DNA from: Microbacterium hydrocarbonoxydans
GTDB lineage: Bacteria > Actinomycetota > Actinomycetes > Actinomycetales > Microbacteriaceae
Direction of reading: 5' to 3'
DNA: 64,000 nucleotides
Assembly: GCF_000956475.1 (NCBI RefSeq)
Contig: NZ_JYJB01000008.1
Location: 248,001-312,000, forward strand
Part shown: in pieces, positions 1-9,531 of the stretch
How positions within the stretch are numbered: position 1 is the stretch's first letter
Layout of the letters: each line of letters begins with the position of its first letter
Notes under the pieces: model-generated
Database searches by the model: none
Seen by the model: the letters and a program-made list of their open reading frames with translations, nothing else
Told to the model about the DNA's origin: nothing
Made by a program: the position numbers and the translations under genes

Positions 1-720
1 ATCGACCGGGAGGCCGCGCTGATCGAAGCCCTCACCGAGCAGCGGGTGGCCGCGGTCCTCCTCGTCGGAGCCACCCCGCCGACCGAGGAGTTCGAGCAGC
101 GCGCCGAGCGATACGCGGAGACGCTCGGACGCGTCGGCGCTCAGCTGATCCTGTGCGGGCGCGCCGCGCTGCCGCACCTTCCCCAGATCGCATCGATCGA
201 CTACGACCATCGCGGCGGCGTCCGCAGCGCCGTCGAGCACCTCGCCGGGCTCGGCCATCGCCGCATCGCCTTCATCGGGTCGCTCGACGACACGACGACA
301 TCCAGCCAGCGATTCCTCGGCTATCAGGACGGGTTGGCGGATGCCGGCATCCCGCTCGACGAGGAGATGACGGTGCGCAGCGGCAACACCTCCGACGACG
401 CGGCGACGGCGACACAGGCCTTCATCGCCACTCATCCCGACGCCACCGCGATCGTGTGCCAGACCGACATCATGGCGGTCGGCGTCTGCCGCGCCCTCCA
501 CGCGTCCGGCATCTCGATTCCCGGCGACGTGTCGGTCGTGGGCTTCGACGACATGCAGCTCGTCGCCGATCTCACCCCCTCGCTCACCACCGTGCGAGCG
601 CCCTTCCACGACGTGGGCGAGCTCGCCGGCCGCATCGCGGTCGGCGAGGCCTACACGGGCCCGATCGTGCTGCCCAGCGAACTGGTCGTGCGGGGATCGT
701 CCGGCCCGGTCAGGGCCTGA
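1..720 (+). CDS. LacI-family transcriptional regulator, 3' part
   Basis: Only the C-terminal part is present; the reading frame is already open at base 1, so the N-terminal HTH lies upstream of the window. The remaining 239 residues read as the periplasmic-binding-protein-like effector domain of LacI/GalR regulators: HRGGVRSAVEHLAGLGHRRI followed by the FIG strand, then IVCQTDIMAVGVCRAL, then GDVSVVGFDDMQLVADLTP near the end, which is the usual closing signature. It probably senses a sugar. The nearest candidate target is the glycan operon that starts near 15.5 kb, where a LacI-type operator is visible, but the gene is not adjacent to it, so that link is inference. Confidence 0.93.
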   Translation: MDREAALIEALTEQRVAAVLLVGATPPTEEFEQRAERYAETLGRVGAQLILCGRAALPHLPQIASIDYDHRGGVRSAVEHLAGLGHRRIAFIGSLDDTTTSSQRFLGYQDGLADAGIPLDEEMTVRSGNTSDDAATATQAFIATHPDATAIVCQTDIMAVGVCRALHASGISIPGDVSVVGFDDMQLVADLTPSLTTVRAPFHDVGELAGRIAVGEAYTGPIVLPSELVVRGSSGPVRA

Positions 721-781
721 AGGCGCCCATCCGCGGCCTTCACCTGCCGAGAAGAGATCGATCTTTTCCCGTCTGATTCTC

Positions 782-810
782 TTGTCGTATTCGAATCTTT
801 GTTCTAGACT
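782..810 (+). promoter_or_regulatory. Leaderless promoter of the DUF222-HNH gene
   Basis: TTGTCG (782-787) and TAGACT (805-810) are 17 bp apart. The ATG at 817 follows the -10 hexamer after six bases, so transcription should begin at the start codon. No Shine-Dalgarno sequence is present, which agrees. Confidence 0.6.
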
Positions 811-816
811 CGAATC

Positions 817-2259
817 ATGGCAACCATCGACGACGAGTACCGGCAGCGGGCGGATCTGCTGGACGAATGGGTCGAGAATCAGCGTCAGATTGCGGTTCTC
901 CAGGCCCGTTCCGCGAGTCTCCTCTCGCGTCGCATCGAGTTGCACGATGAAGACGTGAAGTTCGACGGATTCCACCGTGACATCTACTACCGCTCGATGG
1001 TCGCCGAGTACTCCGCCGCAGGGCGGATCGCGAACGGGACGATGGACAAGGCGTTCAGCGATGCGCACTTCCTCTCCGAGTACCCCCGGCTGTGGGATGC
1101 GTTCCGGCGGGGCTCCGTGACGGCCGCGCACGTGCACGAGATCATCGGCGCAGGATTCGTCGTCAGTGACGCGGTGACTGCGGGGACAGCGGATGCCGAG
1201 GTGCAGACGCTCTTCGAGGTCTCGGCCCTCGTGATCGCCGAACGGTGCACGCCTGCGGCCACGCGGGTCGAGCTGCGTTCGCTCGCCGCGGCCCTCACCG
1301 GCTCGACGGTCGCAGAGCAGCAGAAGCGGGCGAGAAGCGAACGAGCCGTGACGATCCGCTCGGTCGGCGACGGCCTCGCCCTGCTGCAGATCGTGCTGCC
1401 CGAGCACCTCGCGGTGGCGATCCTCGACAGGCTCACCCGCATCGCCCAGCAGGTCATCAAGACCCGCGCCGACCTCGACCCCGTGCTCGACCTCGACGTG
1501 CTCGACTCCGGGGAGAACCCGCTCCGTCCCGAAGACATCGACCCCCGCTATGACGACGGCACGGCCGCGTACGCAGACGGGGTGATCTTCGGGGAATCCG
1601 GCACGTTCACCACCGATCCGCTGATCGATCCGCTCGTCGACGACTCGTCACCGGATCTGGAGCATCCGCCGGTGGACGAGCGGGGCATCGACGAGCTGCG
1701 CGCCGACATCGTGACAGATCTGCTGCTGGGCAGCGACCCGACCGCGACCCGCGGAACGGCCCTCGACGGGATCGCCGCGCGGGTGCAGGTCACGATCGCC
1801 GCGACCACGCTCGCCGGCGAAGACGACCGGCTGGCCGAGCTCGACGGGCACGGCCCCCTGCTTCCCGATGACGTCCGCGCACTCGCCGGCCGCGCGTCGC
1901 TGTGGTCGCGCCTGTTCGTCGATTCGACCGGAATGCTCGTCGAGACCGACTCCTACACTCCGACCGAGGCCATGAAGCGGTTCCTGCACGCGCGGGACCA
2001 GCATTGCCGGTTCCCCGGATGCCGCATGCCCGTGCACCGCTGCCAGATCGATCACAATCACGACCACGCCAAGGGCGGCAGGACGCACCTCGACAACCTC
2101 AGCGTCTTCTGCACCAATCACCACGCGCTCAAGCATCCCGACATCGACGAGCGCCACCGGTGGACGGCGCGGCAGCTTCCTGGCGGAGACGTCCAGTGGA
2201 CCAGTCCGCTCGGCCGCGCCTACGCCGACCCACCGCCGCGACGCGTGATGTTCGTCTGA
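817..2259 (+). CDS. DUF222 and HNH endonuclease domain protein
   Basis: A 480-residue protein with an N-terminal DUF222 region (about residues 30-330) and a C-terminal HNH nuclease motif. The HNH part shows HCRFPGC, CQIDHNHDHAKGG, then FCTNHHALKH, giving the paired cysteines and the catalytic His-Asn-His arrangement. This architecture is highly repeated in actinobacterial genomes (the 13E12-like family); the substrate is unknown, and a mobile or selfish origin has been suspected. The ATG at 817 is chosen because a -10 hexamer lies six bases upstream. It stands alone, convergent with the glycan operon, whose last stop codon is 15 bp away. The family call is firm; the function is not. Confidence 0.93.
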   Translation: MATIDDEYRQRADLLDEWVENQRQIAVLQARSASLLSRRIELHDEDVKFDGFHRDIYYRSMVAEYSAAGRIANGTMDKAFSDAHFLSEYPRLWDAFRRGSVTAAHVHEIIGAGFVVSDAVTAGTADAEVQTLFEVSALVIAERCTPAATRVELRSLAAALTGSTVAEQQKRARSERAVTIRSVGDGLALLQIVLPEHLAVAILDRLTRIAQQVIKTRADLDPVLDLDVLDSGENPLRPEDIDPRYDDGTAAYADGVIFGESGTFTTDPLIDPLVDDSSPDLEHPPVDERGIDELRADIVTDLLLGSDPTATRGTALDGIAARVQVTIAATTLAGEDDRLAELDGHGPLLPDDVRALAGRASLWSRLFVDSTGMLVETDSYTPTEAMKRFLHARDQHCRFPGCRMPVHRCQIDHNHDHAKGGRTHLDNLSVFCTNHHALKHPDIDERHRWTARQLPGGDVQWTSPLGRAYADPPPRRVMFV

Positions 2260-2273
2260 GCGCGCTGCGATCG

Positions 2274-5200
2274 TCAGTACGCACCCAGGTCCTGCCAGGG
2301 GCCGTTCGCCGCACCAGGCTGCTGACCGCGGGCCCACCACCTCGCACGGTAGGTGTGTCCTCCGAACTCCACGACATCGCCGTTCCGGTAGACCCACGAC
2401 TGTGTCCAGGTCCGCACGCCCTCGCCCGCCGCAGGCACCAGAGCACCCTGGGCCATCCACGATCCGGTGGTCGTGGATCCCGGCACCTGACCCTTGGTCC
2501 ACCACTGGGCGACGTAGACCACACCACCGTACGAGACGCGATCTCCCGAGTCGTAAACCGTCGCGGCGTCCCAGACCGGCTGGGTGGCGCCGAACAGGAC
2601 GAGCTCGGCGACGTTGAGGATCTGACCGTTCACGAGCCGGACGTACCGGAACGGCGTGTCATCCGTGACGGTCCACTGCTGCCACGCCAGGGTCTTCGCC
2701 GGAGCCGCCGGCGTCAGACGTGTCCACGTCGCCATGTCGTTCGAGCCCTCCAGTCGCATGTCGGCGATCCTCGACGTCCCGTACCCGTCCTGGCGCACGA
2801 GGAGCTCGGCGCCGGTGAGCGACGCGGTCGCGCGGGGTCCGAAGTCCCAGACATTGCCGTACAGGCCGGAGTTCAGCCGGGTGTCGGAATGGGTCGCCGC
2901 GTCCCCGTCGAACATCTTCGCGGTGTACTGCGTCCAGGCCGCATCGACGACGCCGTCGGGCCGCAGCACGGCGGCGCCTGCGAACGCGTCGTCGATACGA
3001 CCGCGGTCCGTCGACACGACGAGGCCGGTGCCATCCGTGGTGGCGTAGATCGTGTCGGCCGCACGCCCATCCGGAGTCGTGAAGTCGGCCGTGAATGTGA
3101 CCGCAGTTCCTCGTTCGAGGCCCGTCGGGACGGTCGCAGTGGCCACCCACTCCCCTGCGTGTGGAGACTCCACACGAGCATCCGCACCCAGAATGCGCAC
3201 TGCGACGTCGGTGTTGCCCTCGGGTCCGGTCATCCGCAGCCGGACCTGGTCTCCATCGACGACCCGTCTGGCCTCGGCGTCGGACGACGACAGCGACACG
3301 GTCTGCATCGAGCCGACGGTCTCGCTGCGCACGCCGTCGATGCGCAGATCGGCGATGCTCCAGATGCCGGGGAACGCCGGATCCGACGGCACGCCGGGTT
3401 CGTCGACCTGCAGCTTCACGAACCGGAAGGCGAGATCCCGGACCTCGGGTCGCACATCGATCCATTCGAGAGAGGCGTCCTGCCCGACGTTGGGATGCGC
3501 CGTCAACAGCGTCCAGGTCACGCCGTCGTCGGAGCCGTAGGCGTTAGTGCCCTCCGCGCGATTGGCGAACGTGTCGCGCGCCTGGAAGCCGAAGCGGTGG
3601 GCGGAGACCCGGAAGCCGGCCCCGAAGTCGAACACGATGCTCGGAACCTTCTGATCTCCCCAGGTCGTCTGGTTGTCGCCGTCGACCAGCGCGCTCAGCT
3701 GCGCCGCCGTGAGCGGCGGGGCAGACACGAGCGTCCGGTAGTCGAGAGAGCCGTCGGCGAGTCTCGGGCTGAGCGGAACCAGGGCGGATGCTGCGCCGCT
3801 GAGTCCGTCGAGCAGGCGCGCGAAGGCCGCATCGTCCGCCGAGGAGCTCTGCTGCACCGCCTCCTCGCGCGCGGCCGTGTACGCGGCCCAGCTGCTGGAG
3901 GTGTACGTCTCGGCCGCGGCCACGCGGCCGTCGATCACGCCGATCGCAGCCGGGCGGTCCTCCGCCACCACGATCGACACCGGCAGCGCGGTCACCGCCG
4001 TGCCGTCCGACGCGGCGACCACGAACTCGGTCGACCCCGGCTCTTCCGGCGTCCACGACACGGTTCCTTCGTCGAGGACCGCCCCGGCGGGCGCGTTCTG
4101 CAGCGTCAGCGCGGGCGCCCCTCCTCCCGCGTCCGAGGCGGCGAAGGCCCGCGTCCACGTCTCGTCCGCGACGGCCACGAGGTCGAGCGCGGGCGCGTCG
4201 GCGAACACGGGCGGGGTGAGCACGCCGTTCGCCTGCGCGAGCACCGACGCGACGTCGACGTGCGAATCCGATCCGCCGGCGCGGAGGAAGACGATGTTGT
4301 CCCCGACGGCCGCGGGGACGCTCTCGAGGGCGATGTCGAGCCAGACGTAGCGCCATTCGCCGCCGGTGTCGGGAACGACGACCTCGGCGAACGGTTCCTC
4401 GCCGGAGGTGCGCGAGGCCTCCAGTCTCGCGGCGCCGTCGCTGCGCACCTTCACCCCGACCAGCGCGGTCTTGCCGCGGTCCGCCCAGACCGCGCGCCGC
4501 ACCGCCAGTTGCCCCTCGGCGGCGGCATCGAGGCGGATGTAGCCGGTGCCGTCGGCATCCGCTCGTCGCTGCGCACCTCCGTCGAGCGGCCGTCCGAACG
4601 TGCTGACCGACAGCTCCGCGCTGCTGGCAAGAGGCGCCGCCGCGCCTGCCTCGTCGGCGAGCTCGGCCGGGAACGCGACCCAGTACTCCGCGCCGGTGTA
4701 GTCGGAGCCGCGGTCGTTCCAGAAGTTCTGCACACCGGTGCCGTAGTAGTAGAGCGGCCCGTCGCGCTGCTCGTACAGCTCGGCGACATACGGAGCCTCT
4801 GCGGCGACGTCGACGCCCGCGACATAGCGGTACTGCAGATACGCCTCGCTGAGCGGGTCCTGCAGCCGGCCGCGGTAGGCCTGCGAGATGGAGCCGCCCT
4901 CGGTCGCGGGGATGTACGGCACCTCTTCACCCATCATGAACGCGTCGAAGACGTCGGCCCCTTCGAGGATCCTGTTGTCGAGGAACGCGTACGGCGACAC
5001 CGCGTCCGCGGCATCCGACACAGTGCCGTGCACCGGATCGATCCGCGTGCCCTGCGTGTCGACGATGCGCGCGAGGGCGACGAGCAGATCGACGTCTCCC
5101 TGTCCGTGCGCCTGGTCGCGGAGCATCTCCCTGTGCTGCACGAACGCCGCGCCGGTGGTGTTCCCCGGGGCGTCGGCGGTGACCTCGCGGAAGATCGAGG

Positions 5201-6062
5201 CGAGGGCGCCGTTGACGTCGCCCCCGTACAGGTCGTGCTCGCTCTCATACCCGGCGTTCACCGTGAACCACTCGACTCGCTCGGCGTACAACTCGGCGTC
5301 GTCGAGGAAGATCGCGGCCGAGATCATTCCGATCACCCCGTAGAGGTGCTGGTTCCAGAGCCGGTTCTTCGAGTACAGGAACGTGTCGAGGACCGGGTGG
5401 ATCAGATTGTCCTCGATGCGCTGCTCGTCGTCCTCGGTCCACCGGAGGTCGTAGCCGTCGAGCTCGGCGCTCGCCGGCTCTGTGCTGCGCACGAGCTCTG
5501 CCGCGATCAGCATGTAGTAGAGCGGGACGCCGGTGTGGATGTGCGCGTCGGCGAAATAGGCGTACTTTGCCGGATCGAGGCTGCTCCAGGTGCGGAGCAC
5601 ATGCAGGGCGTTCGCCCGGTACTGCTCGTCGCCCGTGACGACGTACTCCAGGGCCTGCGTCATGGCGCCGATGCTGTCACGCAGCGCCATCGACCGCATG
5701 CCGACGCTGGCATAGGCGTCGTCCTTCGGGAGGTCGGTCCCCGGCTGCGCGTTCTCGGCACGGTAGTCCTTCGACGCGTACTTCGTCTGCGTCATCGCCG
5801 CGTAGTAGCTCTTCCACGGGTCGACGCCGGCGAGCACCTGCGTGCGCATGGTGTCGAGATGGTCGGCCGAGAACCCGATCCCCGGGTGGGTGAAGCCTGC
5901 GTCGCTGACCGTCTGCGTGATCGCCGGAGGCGCGGATGCCGGGACGGCGGATGTCGCGGCAGCGGGCACCTCGGCCGATGCCGGCGCCGGCACGAGGGCG
6001 CCGCTCATCACGACCGCTCCGATGGCGAGGGCGCCGAGCGCCCGTCGGACTGTGCGGATCAT
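2274..6062 (-). CDS. Secreted alginate-lyase-family protein with discoidin-like and two CBM5/12 domains
   Basis: This 1262-residue exported enzyme begins with a Sec signal peptide (about residues 1-30, cut after ASA). Residues 45 to about 400 resemble the alpha-toroid alginate lyase family (PF05426), with RDQAHGQGD and NQHLYGVIGM as family-like motifs. A carbohydrate-binding region follows, then two F5/8 type C (discoidin)-like parts (near residues 770-900 and 1040-1160). It ends in two CBM5/12-type modules marked by YDSGDRVSYGGVVYVAQWW and YRNGDVVEFGGHTYRARWW. It is the last gene of the operon, 42 bp after the GH43 gene. It probably makes the first cut in an acidic glycan outside the cell. 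The exact polysaccharide cannot be read from the sequence; CBM5/12 modules usually bind chitin-like material. Confidence 0.8.
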   Translation of the reverse strand: MIRTVRRALGALAIGAVVMSGALVPAPASAEVPAAATSAVPASAPPAITQTVSDAGFTHPGIGFSADHLDTMRTQVLAGVDPWKSYYAAMTQTKYASKDYRAENAQPGTDLPKDDAYASVGMRSMALRDSIGAMTQALEYVVTGDEQYRANALHVLRTWSSLDPAKYAYFADAHIHTGVPLYYMLIAAELVRSTEPASAELDGYDLRWTEDDEQRIEDNLIHPVLDTFLYSKNRLWNQHLYGVIGMISAAIFLDDAELYAERVEWFTVNAGYESEHDLYGGDVNGALASIFREVTADAPGNTTGAAFVQHREMLRDQAHGQGDVDLLVALARIVDTQGTRIDPVHGTVSDAADAVSPYAFLDNRILEGADVFDAFMMGEEVPYIPATEGGSISQAYRGRLQDPLSEAYLQYRYVAGVDVAAEAPYVAELYEQRDGPLYYYGTGVQNFWNDRGSDYTGAEYWVAFPAELADEAGAAAPLASSAELSVSTFGRPLDGGAQRRADADGTGYIRLDAAAEGQLAVRRAVWADRGKTALVGVKVRSDGAARLEASRTSGEEPFAEVVVPDTGGEWRYVWLDIALESVPAAVGDNIVFLRAGGSDSHVDVASVLAQANGVLTPPVFADAPALDLVAVADETWTRAFAASDAGGGAPALTLQNAPAGAVLDEGTVSWTPEEPGSTEFVVAASDGTAVTALPVSIVVAEDRPAAIGVIDGRVAAAETYTSSSWAAYTAAREEAVQQSSSADDAAFARLLDGLSGAASALVPLSPRLADGSLDYRTLVSAPPLTAAQLSALVDGDNQTTWGDQKVPSIVFDFGAGFRVSAHRFGFQARDTFANRAEGTNAYGSDDGVTWTLLTAHPNVGQDASLEWIDVRPEVRDLAFRFVKLQVDEPGVPSDPAFPGIWSIADLRIDGVRSETVGSMQTVSLSSSDAEARRVVDGDQVRLRMTGPEGNTDVAVRILGADARVESPHAGEWVATATVPTGLERGTAVTFTADFTTPDGRAADTIYATTDGTGLVVSTDRGRIDDAFAGAAVLRPDGVVDAAWTQYTAKMFDGDAATHSDTRLNSGLYGNVWDFGPRATASLTGAELLVRQDGYGTSRIADMRLEGSNDMATWTRLTPAAPAKTLAWQQWTVTDDTPFRYVRLVNGQILNVAELVLFGATQPVWDAATVYDSGDRVSYGGVVYVAQWWTKGQVPGSTTTGSWMAQGALVPAAGEGVRTWTQSWVYRNGDVVEFGGHTYRARWWARGQQPGAANGPWQDLGAY

Positions 6063-6104
6063 CGTCGATCTCTCTTTCAGTGTCGCGGGAGGTGTGTGTC
6101 GGTA

Positions 6105-7640
6105 TCAGCCGCGTGATCGCAGCCGTGCCCGGTCGAAATCGGCCGCCCAGCCGCGGCCGTCGAGGTCGTCTGCACGCAGGCCGAGGAACATGCCGGTGAA
6201 GCGCAGCCGACCGCCGTGGTCGTCGGACAGAGTCCACGCCGGATACCCGCCGTCGATCCGCCGCACCACGCCGTCGGGGCCCGCCCAGCCGAAGGTCAGC
6301 TCCGGTCCGCGGAGCCAGGCGTGCAGCTCGAGCACGCCCTCGGGCACGGTCACCGCGTCGGAGCGCACGGTGCGCGCACCGTCGCGGGACACCACCCGCA
6401 GGTGCCTGCCGTGCTCCTCGTCCCAGGTGACCTGCAGCTGGATCCAGCCTGCGCGGTCGTACCAGGCGATGATGCCCGCGCTCTCCCTGGTCGACGTCGG
6501 CTCGGCATCGATCACCGCGGAGAAGTCGGTCTCGTGCTCCTCGACGCGGGTGAGGATCGTGGACTGATCGAAGACGGATGCGGTGGAGTGTCCGCCGCGC
6601 AGCCGCAGCCACCCCGGTCGCACCTGAGAAGACGCGCCGGACAGCGCGGCGCGGAGAGTCGACCACCGGCGCGTGTCGAGCTCGGGGCCGTCGAGGTCGT
6701 CCGTCCACGATCGCTCCTGCACGTCGCCGGCGCCGATGGCGGCGTGGTGCCCACCCTCGGCGAGACGGAGCCAGCCCTCGTCGTCGAACACGACCGGCTG
6801 CAGGCAGGTCTCGCGCCCGAGGGTGCTGTACCTCTCGCCGAGATGCAGTGTCGGCCGGCTCGCGAGGTGCACCAGCATCCATTCGCCCTGCGCCGTCTGC
6901 ACGAGCTCGCCGTGGCCCGCCTTCTGCAGCGGAGCGCCCGGCGCGTCGCGACTCGTGAGCACGAAGGGCTGCGGGTCGCGCTCGTAGGGACCGAGAAGGT
7001 GGCGCGAGCGGGCCGCCGTGACCGCGTGATTCCACCCCGTGCCGCCGGCGGCGATCAGCAGGTGGTACCAGCCTCCGATGCGATACAGGTTCGGTCCCTC
7101 GACGAGAGTCGGTTCCTGGTGGATGAGAACGGCCGTGCCGGAGGTGCGCCGCTCGTCCGGCAGGTACTGCTCGAGCACCAGCCCTCCGAACGACGGATGC
7201 TCCGGCCTCTGATCCCACTGCACGCCGACGATCCAGTGCGTGCCGTCGTCGTCATGGAAGAACGAGAAGTCGAACCCGCGCGAGCCGAGGTGCACGGGCT
7301 CGCTCCAGGGCCCGTCGATGCTCTCGGACGTGACGAGGTAGTTGTCGATGTCCTTGTCATCGCCGTCCATGGTGCGCACAATCGAGTAGGCCAGCCAGAA
7401 CCGGTCGTCGGCGAAGGTCAGGCTCGGCGCCCACACCCCGCCGGAGTCGGGCACGCCGCGCAGATCCAGCTCGAGGGCGTGCCCGCGGACCGTCCAGTCC
7501 ACCAGGTTCGTCGAGTGGTGGATGCGCACTGCGGGGTGGAACTCGAACGTGCTCGTGGCGATGAAGTACTCCTCGCCGACGCGCAGGATCGACGGGTCGG
7601 GGTTGAACCCCCGAAGGATCGGGTTGCGAGGCGTCAGCAT
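6105..7640 (-). CDS. Glycoside hydrolase family 43 (beta-xylosidase/arabinofuranosidase type)
   Basis: A 511-residue protein without signal peptide, so probably cytoplasmic. The N-terminal five-bladed propeller starts with NPILRGFNPDPSILRVGEEY, where the Asp of DPS is the expected catalytic base, and continues with GVWAPSLTF and the E of LVEGPNLYR as the likely general acid. The C-terminal third resembles the beta-sandwich typical of GH43 beta-xylosidases. A GTG at 7643 sits just before the ATG at 7640; the ATG is preferred because GGAG lies five bases upstream. The start overlaps the stop of the preceding dehydrogenase, so translation is probably coupled. It likely trims xylose or arabinose from imported oligosaccharides. 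Confidence 0.88.
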   Translation of the reverse strand: MLTPRNPILRGFNPDPSILRVGEEYFIATSTFEFHPAVRIHHSTNLVDWTVRGHALELDLRGVPDSGGVWAPSLTFADDRFWLAYSIVRTMDGDDKDIDNYLVTSESIDGPWSEPVHLGSRGFDFSFFHDDDGTHWIVGVQWDQRPEHPSFGGLVLEQYLPDERRTSGTAVLIHQEPTLVEGPNLYRIGGWYHLLIAAGGTGWNHAVTAARSRHLLGPYERDPQPFVLTSRDAPGAPLQKAGHGELVQTAQGEWMLVHLASRPTLHLGERYSTLGRETCLQPVVFDDEGWLRLAEGGHHAAIGAGDVQERSWTDDLDGPELDTRRWSTLRAALSGASSQVRPGWLRLRGGHSTASVFDQSTILTRVEEHETDFSAVIDAEPTSTRESAGIIAWYDRAGWIQLQVTWDEEHGRHLRVVSRDGARTVRSDAVTVPEGVLELHAWLRGPELTFGWAGPDGVVRRIDGGYPAWTLSDDHGGRLRFTGMFLGLRADDLDGRGWAADFDRARLRSRG

Positions 7641-8641
7641 CACACGACTCCGGGCACGCGCTCGAATCCGATGAAGGCCTCGCCCGCGACGTACCGCCCG
7701 ACCTCGTCGACGACGTCGCGTCCGAGGCGATGCAGCTCGTTGCCGGTCGCCCCCGCGATGTGCGGCGTGAGCGTCACATTCGGCAGGCTCCAGAGTTCGT
7801 CATCGGCGGGAAGCGGCTCGGGCTCGGTGACGTCGAGGATCGCGTCGATGCGCCCGTCCCGCACGTGCGGGCGCATCGCCTCGTGGTCGATGAGCGAACC
7901 GCGGGCGGTGTTGATGATCACGGCGCCGTCGCGCATGAGCGCGAACTCCCGACGGCCGATCATGTGATCGGTCTCCGCGGAGGCCGGCGCGTGCAGCGAC
8001 ACGATGTCGGAGGCGGCGAGCAGCTCGTCGAGCGCGACCTTCTGCGCCCCGAGCTCGTGCACCTCCTCTGCCGAGACGTAGGGGTCGTAGACCAGCACCC
8101 TCACGTCGGTCGGGATGAGCAGCTGCGCGACGCGGCGCCCGATGCGCGAGGCGCCGACGAGTCCGACCGTGCGGCCGAAGTTGCCGGTGTCGACGAGCTC
8201 GGCCTCCCGGTCGACGAACGCGCGCCCTCGTCGGTAGATCTGCTCCGCGTACCTCGCCCGTTTGCCGGCGAGCACGATGGTCGCCACTGTGTACTCGGCG
8301 ACTGCCTGCGCATTGCCTTCGCCGGCGTTCGTGAACACGATGCCGCGGCGCACGGCCTCGACGGTGTCGAGCACGGCGCCCGCGGCACCGCCCGCGAAGA
8401 CGACCGCGGCGAGCCGTGGCATCCGCTCCAGCACCGCGGCGTCGACCTGCGGGCAGCCCCAGCCGGCGAGCAGGATCTCGGCGTCGGCGAGCAGTGTGCG
8501 CGCGTGATCGCTGTCGAACTCCGTGAGCACGTCTCCCTGGACGTCGACGAGAGAGGCGAGCCTGGCGCGATGAGGGCCGAAGAGGTTGTCGGCCAGCGCC
8601 GGCGGGTTCATGGCGATGACGGCGCGAGGTCGGGGGGTCAT
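7640..8641 (-). CDS. D-isomer-specific 2-hydroxyacid dehydrogenase
   Basis: The 333-residue protein has the two-domain fold of NAD-dependent 2-hydroxyacid dehydrogenases. The Rossmann motif is weakly conserved as VGLVGASRIGRRVA, followed by ASDIVSLHAPASAETDHMI, INTARGSLID (catalytic Arg region), LDVTEPEPLPADD (Glu) and LTPHIAGAT (catalytic His). The start overlaps the stop of the GH43_24-like gene by four bases. It is unusual to find it inside an operon of glycosidases; it may reduce a keto-acid released from a uronic or unsaturated sugar made by the lyase, which is inference. The family is broad, so the substrate is unknown. Confidence 0.87.
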   Translation of the reverse strand: MTPRPRAVIAMNPPALADNLFGPHRARLASLVDVQGDVLTEFDSDHARTLLADAEILLAGWGCPQVDAAVLERMPRLAAVVFAGGAAGAVLDTVEAVRRGIVFTNAGEGNAQAVAEYTVATIVLAGKRARYAEQIYRRGRAFVDREAELVDTGNFGRTVGLVGASRIGRRVAQLLIPTDVRVLVYDPYVSAEEVHELGAQKVALDELLAASDIVSLHAPASAETDHMIGRREFALMRDGAVIINTARGSLIDHEAMRPHVRDGRIDAILDVTEPEPLPADDELWSLPNVTLTPHIAGATGNELHRLGRDVVDEVGRYVAGEAFIGFERVPGVV

Positions 8642-9531
8642 CGCGTCATCTCCTGGATGCTCCACTCGTCGCGCCAGTCCAGCCGCGCCGCGCCGTCGCC
8701 GATGTGCAGCGGAAGCCACACGGGAGCGGACGACGCCAGGTCGTCGCGCAGCCAGCGGTCGCCGATGTACACGTGCCCATCGCCGACCGGCACAACGACG
8801 CTCACCTGCGAGTCGAAGGTGCGGCTTCCCGGCGGCGCGAAGTCCGACCATTCCGACCACGGCCCTTCGAGGGCGGATGCCGTGGCGTACTTGTTGTCGT
8901 TGAGGTCCCACCCGGTGAGGTCGGAGCCGAAGAGGTAATAGGTGCCGTCGTGCCGGACCAGCGTGGGCGATTCGTAGCCGATCTCCGGCCGATCCTGCTG
9001 GCGCAGCGTCGCGACGATGCTCTCGACCCCGCAGTGGTCCGCGCGCAGCCGATAGATGTGCAGACCGTGATCCCGGTCTTCGGAGAGGAGGTAGCCCACG
9101 CCGTCCTCCTGGTAGACGCCGATGTCGCGGCTCAGGTTGCCCAGCGGCCGCTCGCTGCCGAGGTACTCGTACGGCCCCTCCGGCCGATCGGCGATGGCGA
9201 AGCCGACTCGGGCGTCGGAGTAGTCCGCGCTCTCGATGTGCAGCAGGAGCACCCAGCGCCCGTCGGGTCGCTGCAGCGCCTTCGGGCGCTCGACGATGCG
9301 GTCCGGAGCGAGGTCGCCCTCCCCCGCCGAGATGGCGGCGCCGCGGAACTCCCAGTTCGCGAGATCCGGCGAGCGGTAGCAGGCGACGGCCGTGAAGCGA
9401 TCACCCGCGGTCTTGTCCTCTCCCCACGCGTACCAGTGCTCGCCGACGCGCTGGATGCCGATGCCGTGCAGCTGCGCGACCGCACCTCGATCGTCGACGA
9501 ACAGCTCGCCGGGGCGGATCGTGGCGGTCAC
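8638..9531 (-). CDS. GH43 subfamily 24-like glycosidase (exo-galactanase type)
   Basis: This 297-residue protein starts at a GTG (9531) that overlaps the stop of the GH36 gene in a GTGA arrangement; longer in-frame extensions would run into GH36. The sequence shows QLHGIGIQRVGEHWYAWGED, VACYRSPDLANWEFRG, ERPKALQRPDGRWVLLLHIE, ARVGFAIADRPEGPYEYLGS and SRDIGVYQEDG. These match the pattern of GH43_24 exo-beta-1,3-galactanases, a subfamily that lacks the canonical GH43 catalytic base. With GH36 and another GH43 beside it, this points to galactose-containing plant polysaccharide, for example type II arabinogalactan. The subfamily is called from motif memory, without a profile search. Confidence 0.78.
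   Translation of the reverse strand: MTATIRPGELFVDDRGAVAQLHGIGIQRVGEHWYAWGEDKTAGDRFTAVACYRSPDLANWEFRGAAISAGEGDLAPDRIVERPKALQRPDGRWVLLLHIESADYSDARVGFAIADRPEGPYEYLGSERPLGNLSRDIGVYQEDGVGYLLSEDRDHGLHIYRLRADHCGVESIVATLRQQDRPEIGYESPTLVRHDGTYYLFGSDLTGWDLNDNKYATASALEGPWSEWSDFAPPGSRTFDSQVSVVVPVGDGHVYIGDRWLRDDLASSAPVWLPLHIGDGAARLDWRDEWSIQEMTR

Noticed and set aside
1902-6116. A 1404-residue open frame on the plus strand
   Set aside because: It is antisense to the secreted lyase gene and part of the HNH gene; the composition is Arg/Pro/His-rich, as expected from a high-GC shadow frame, with no domain.
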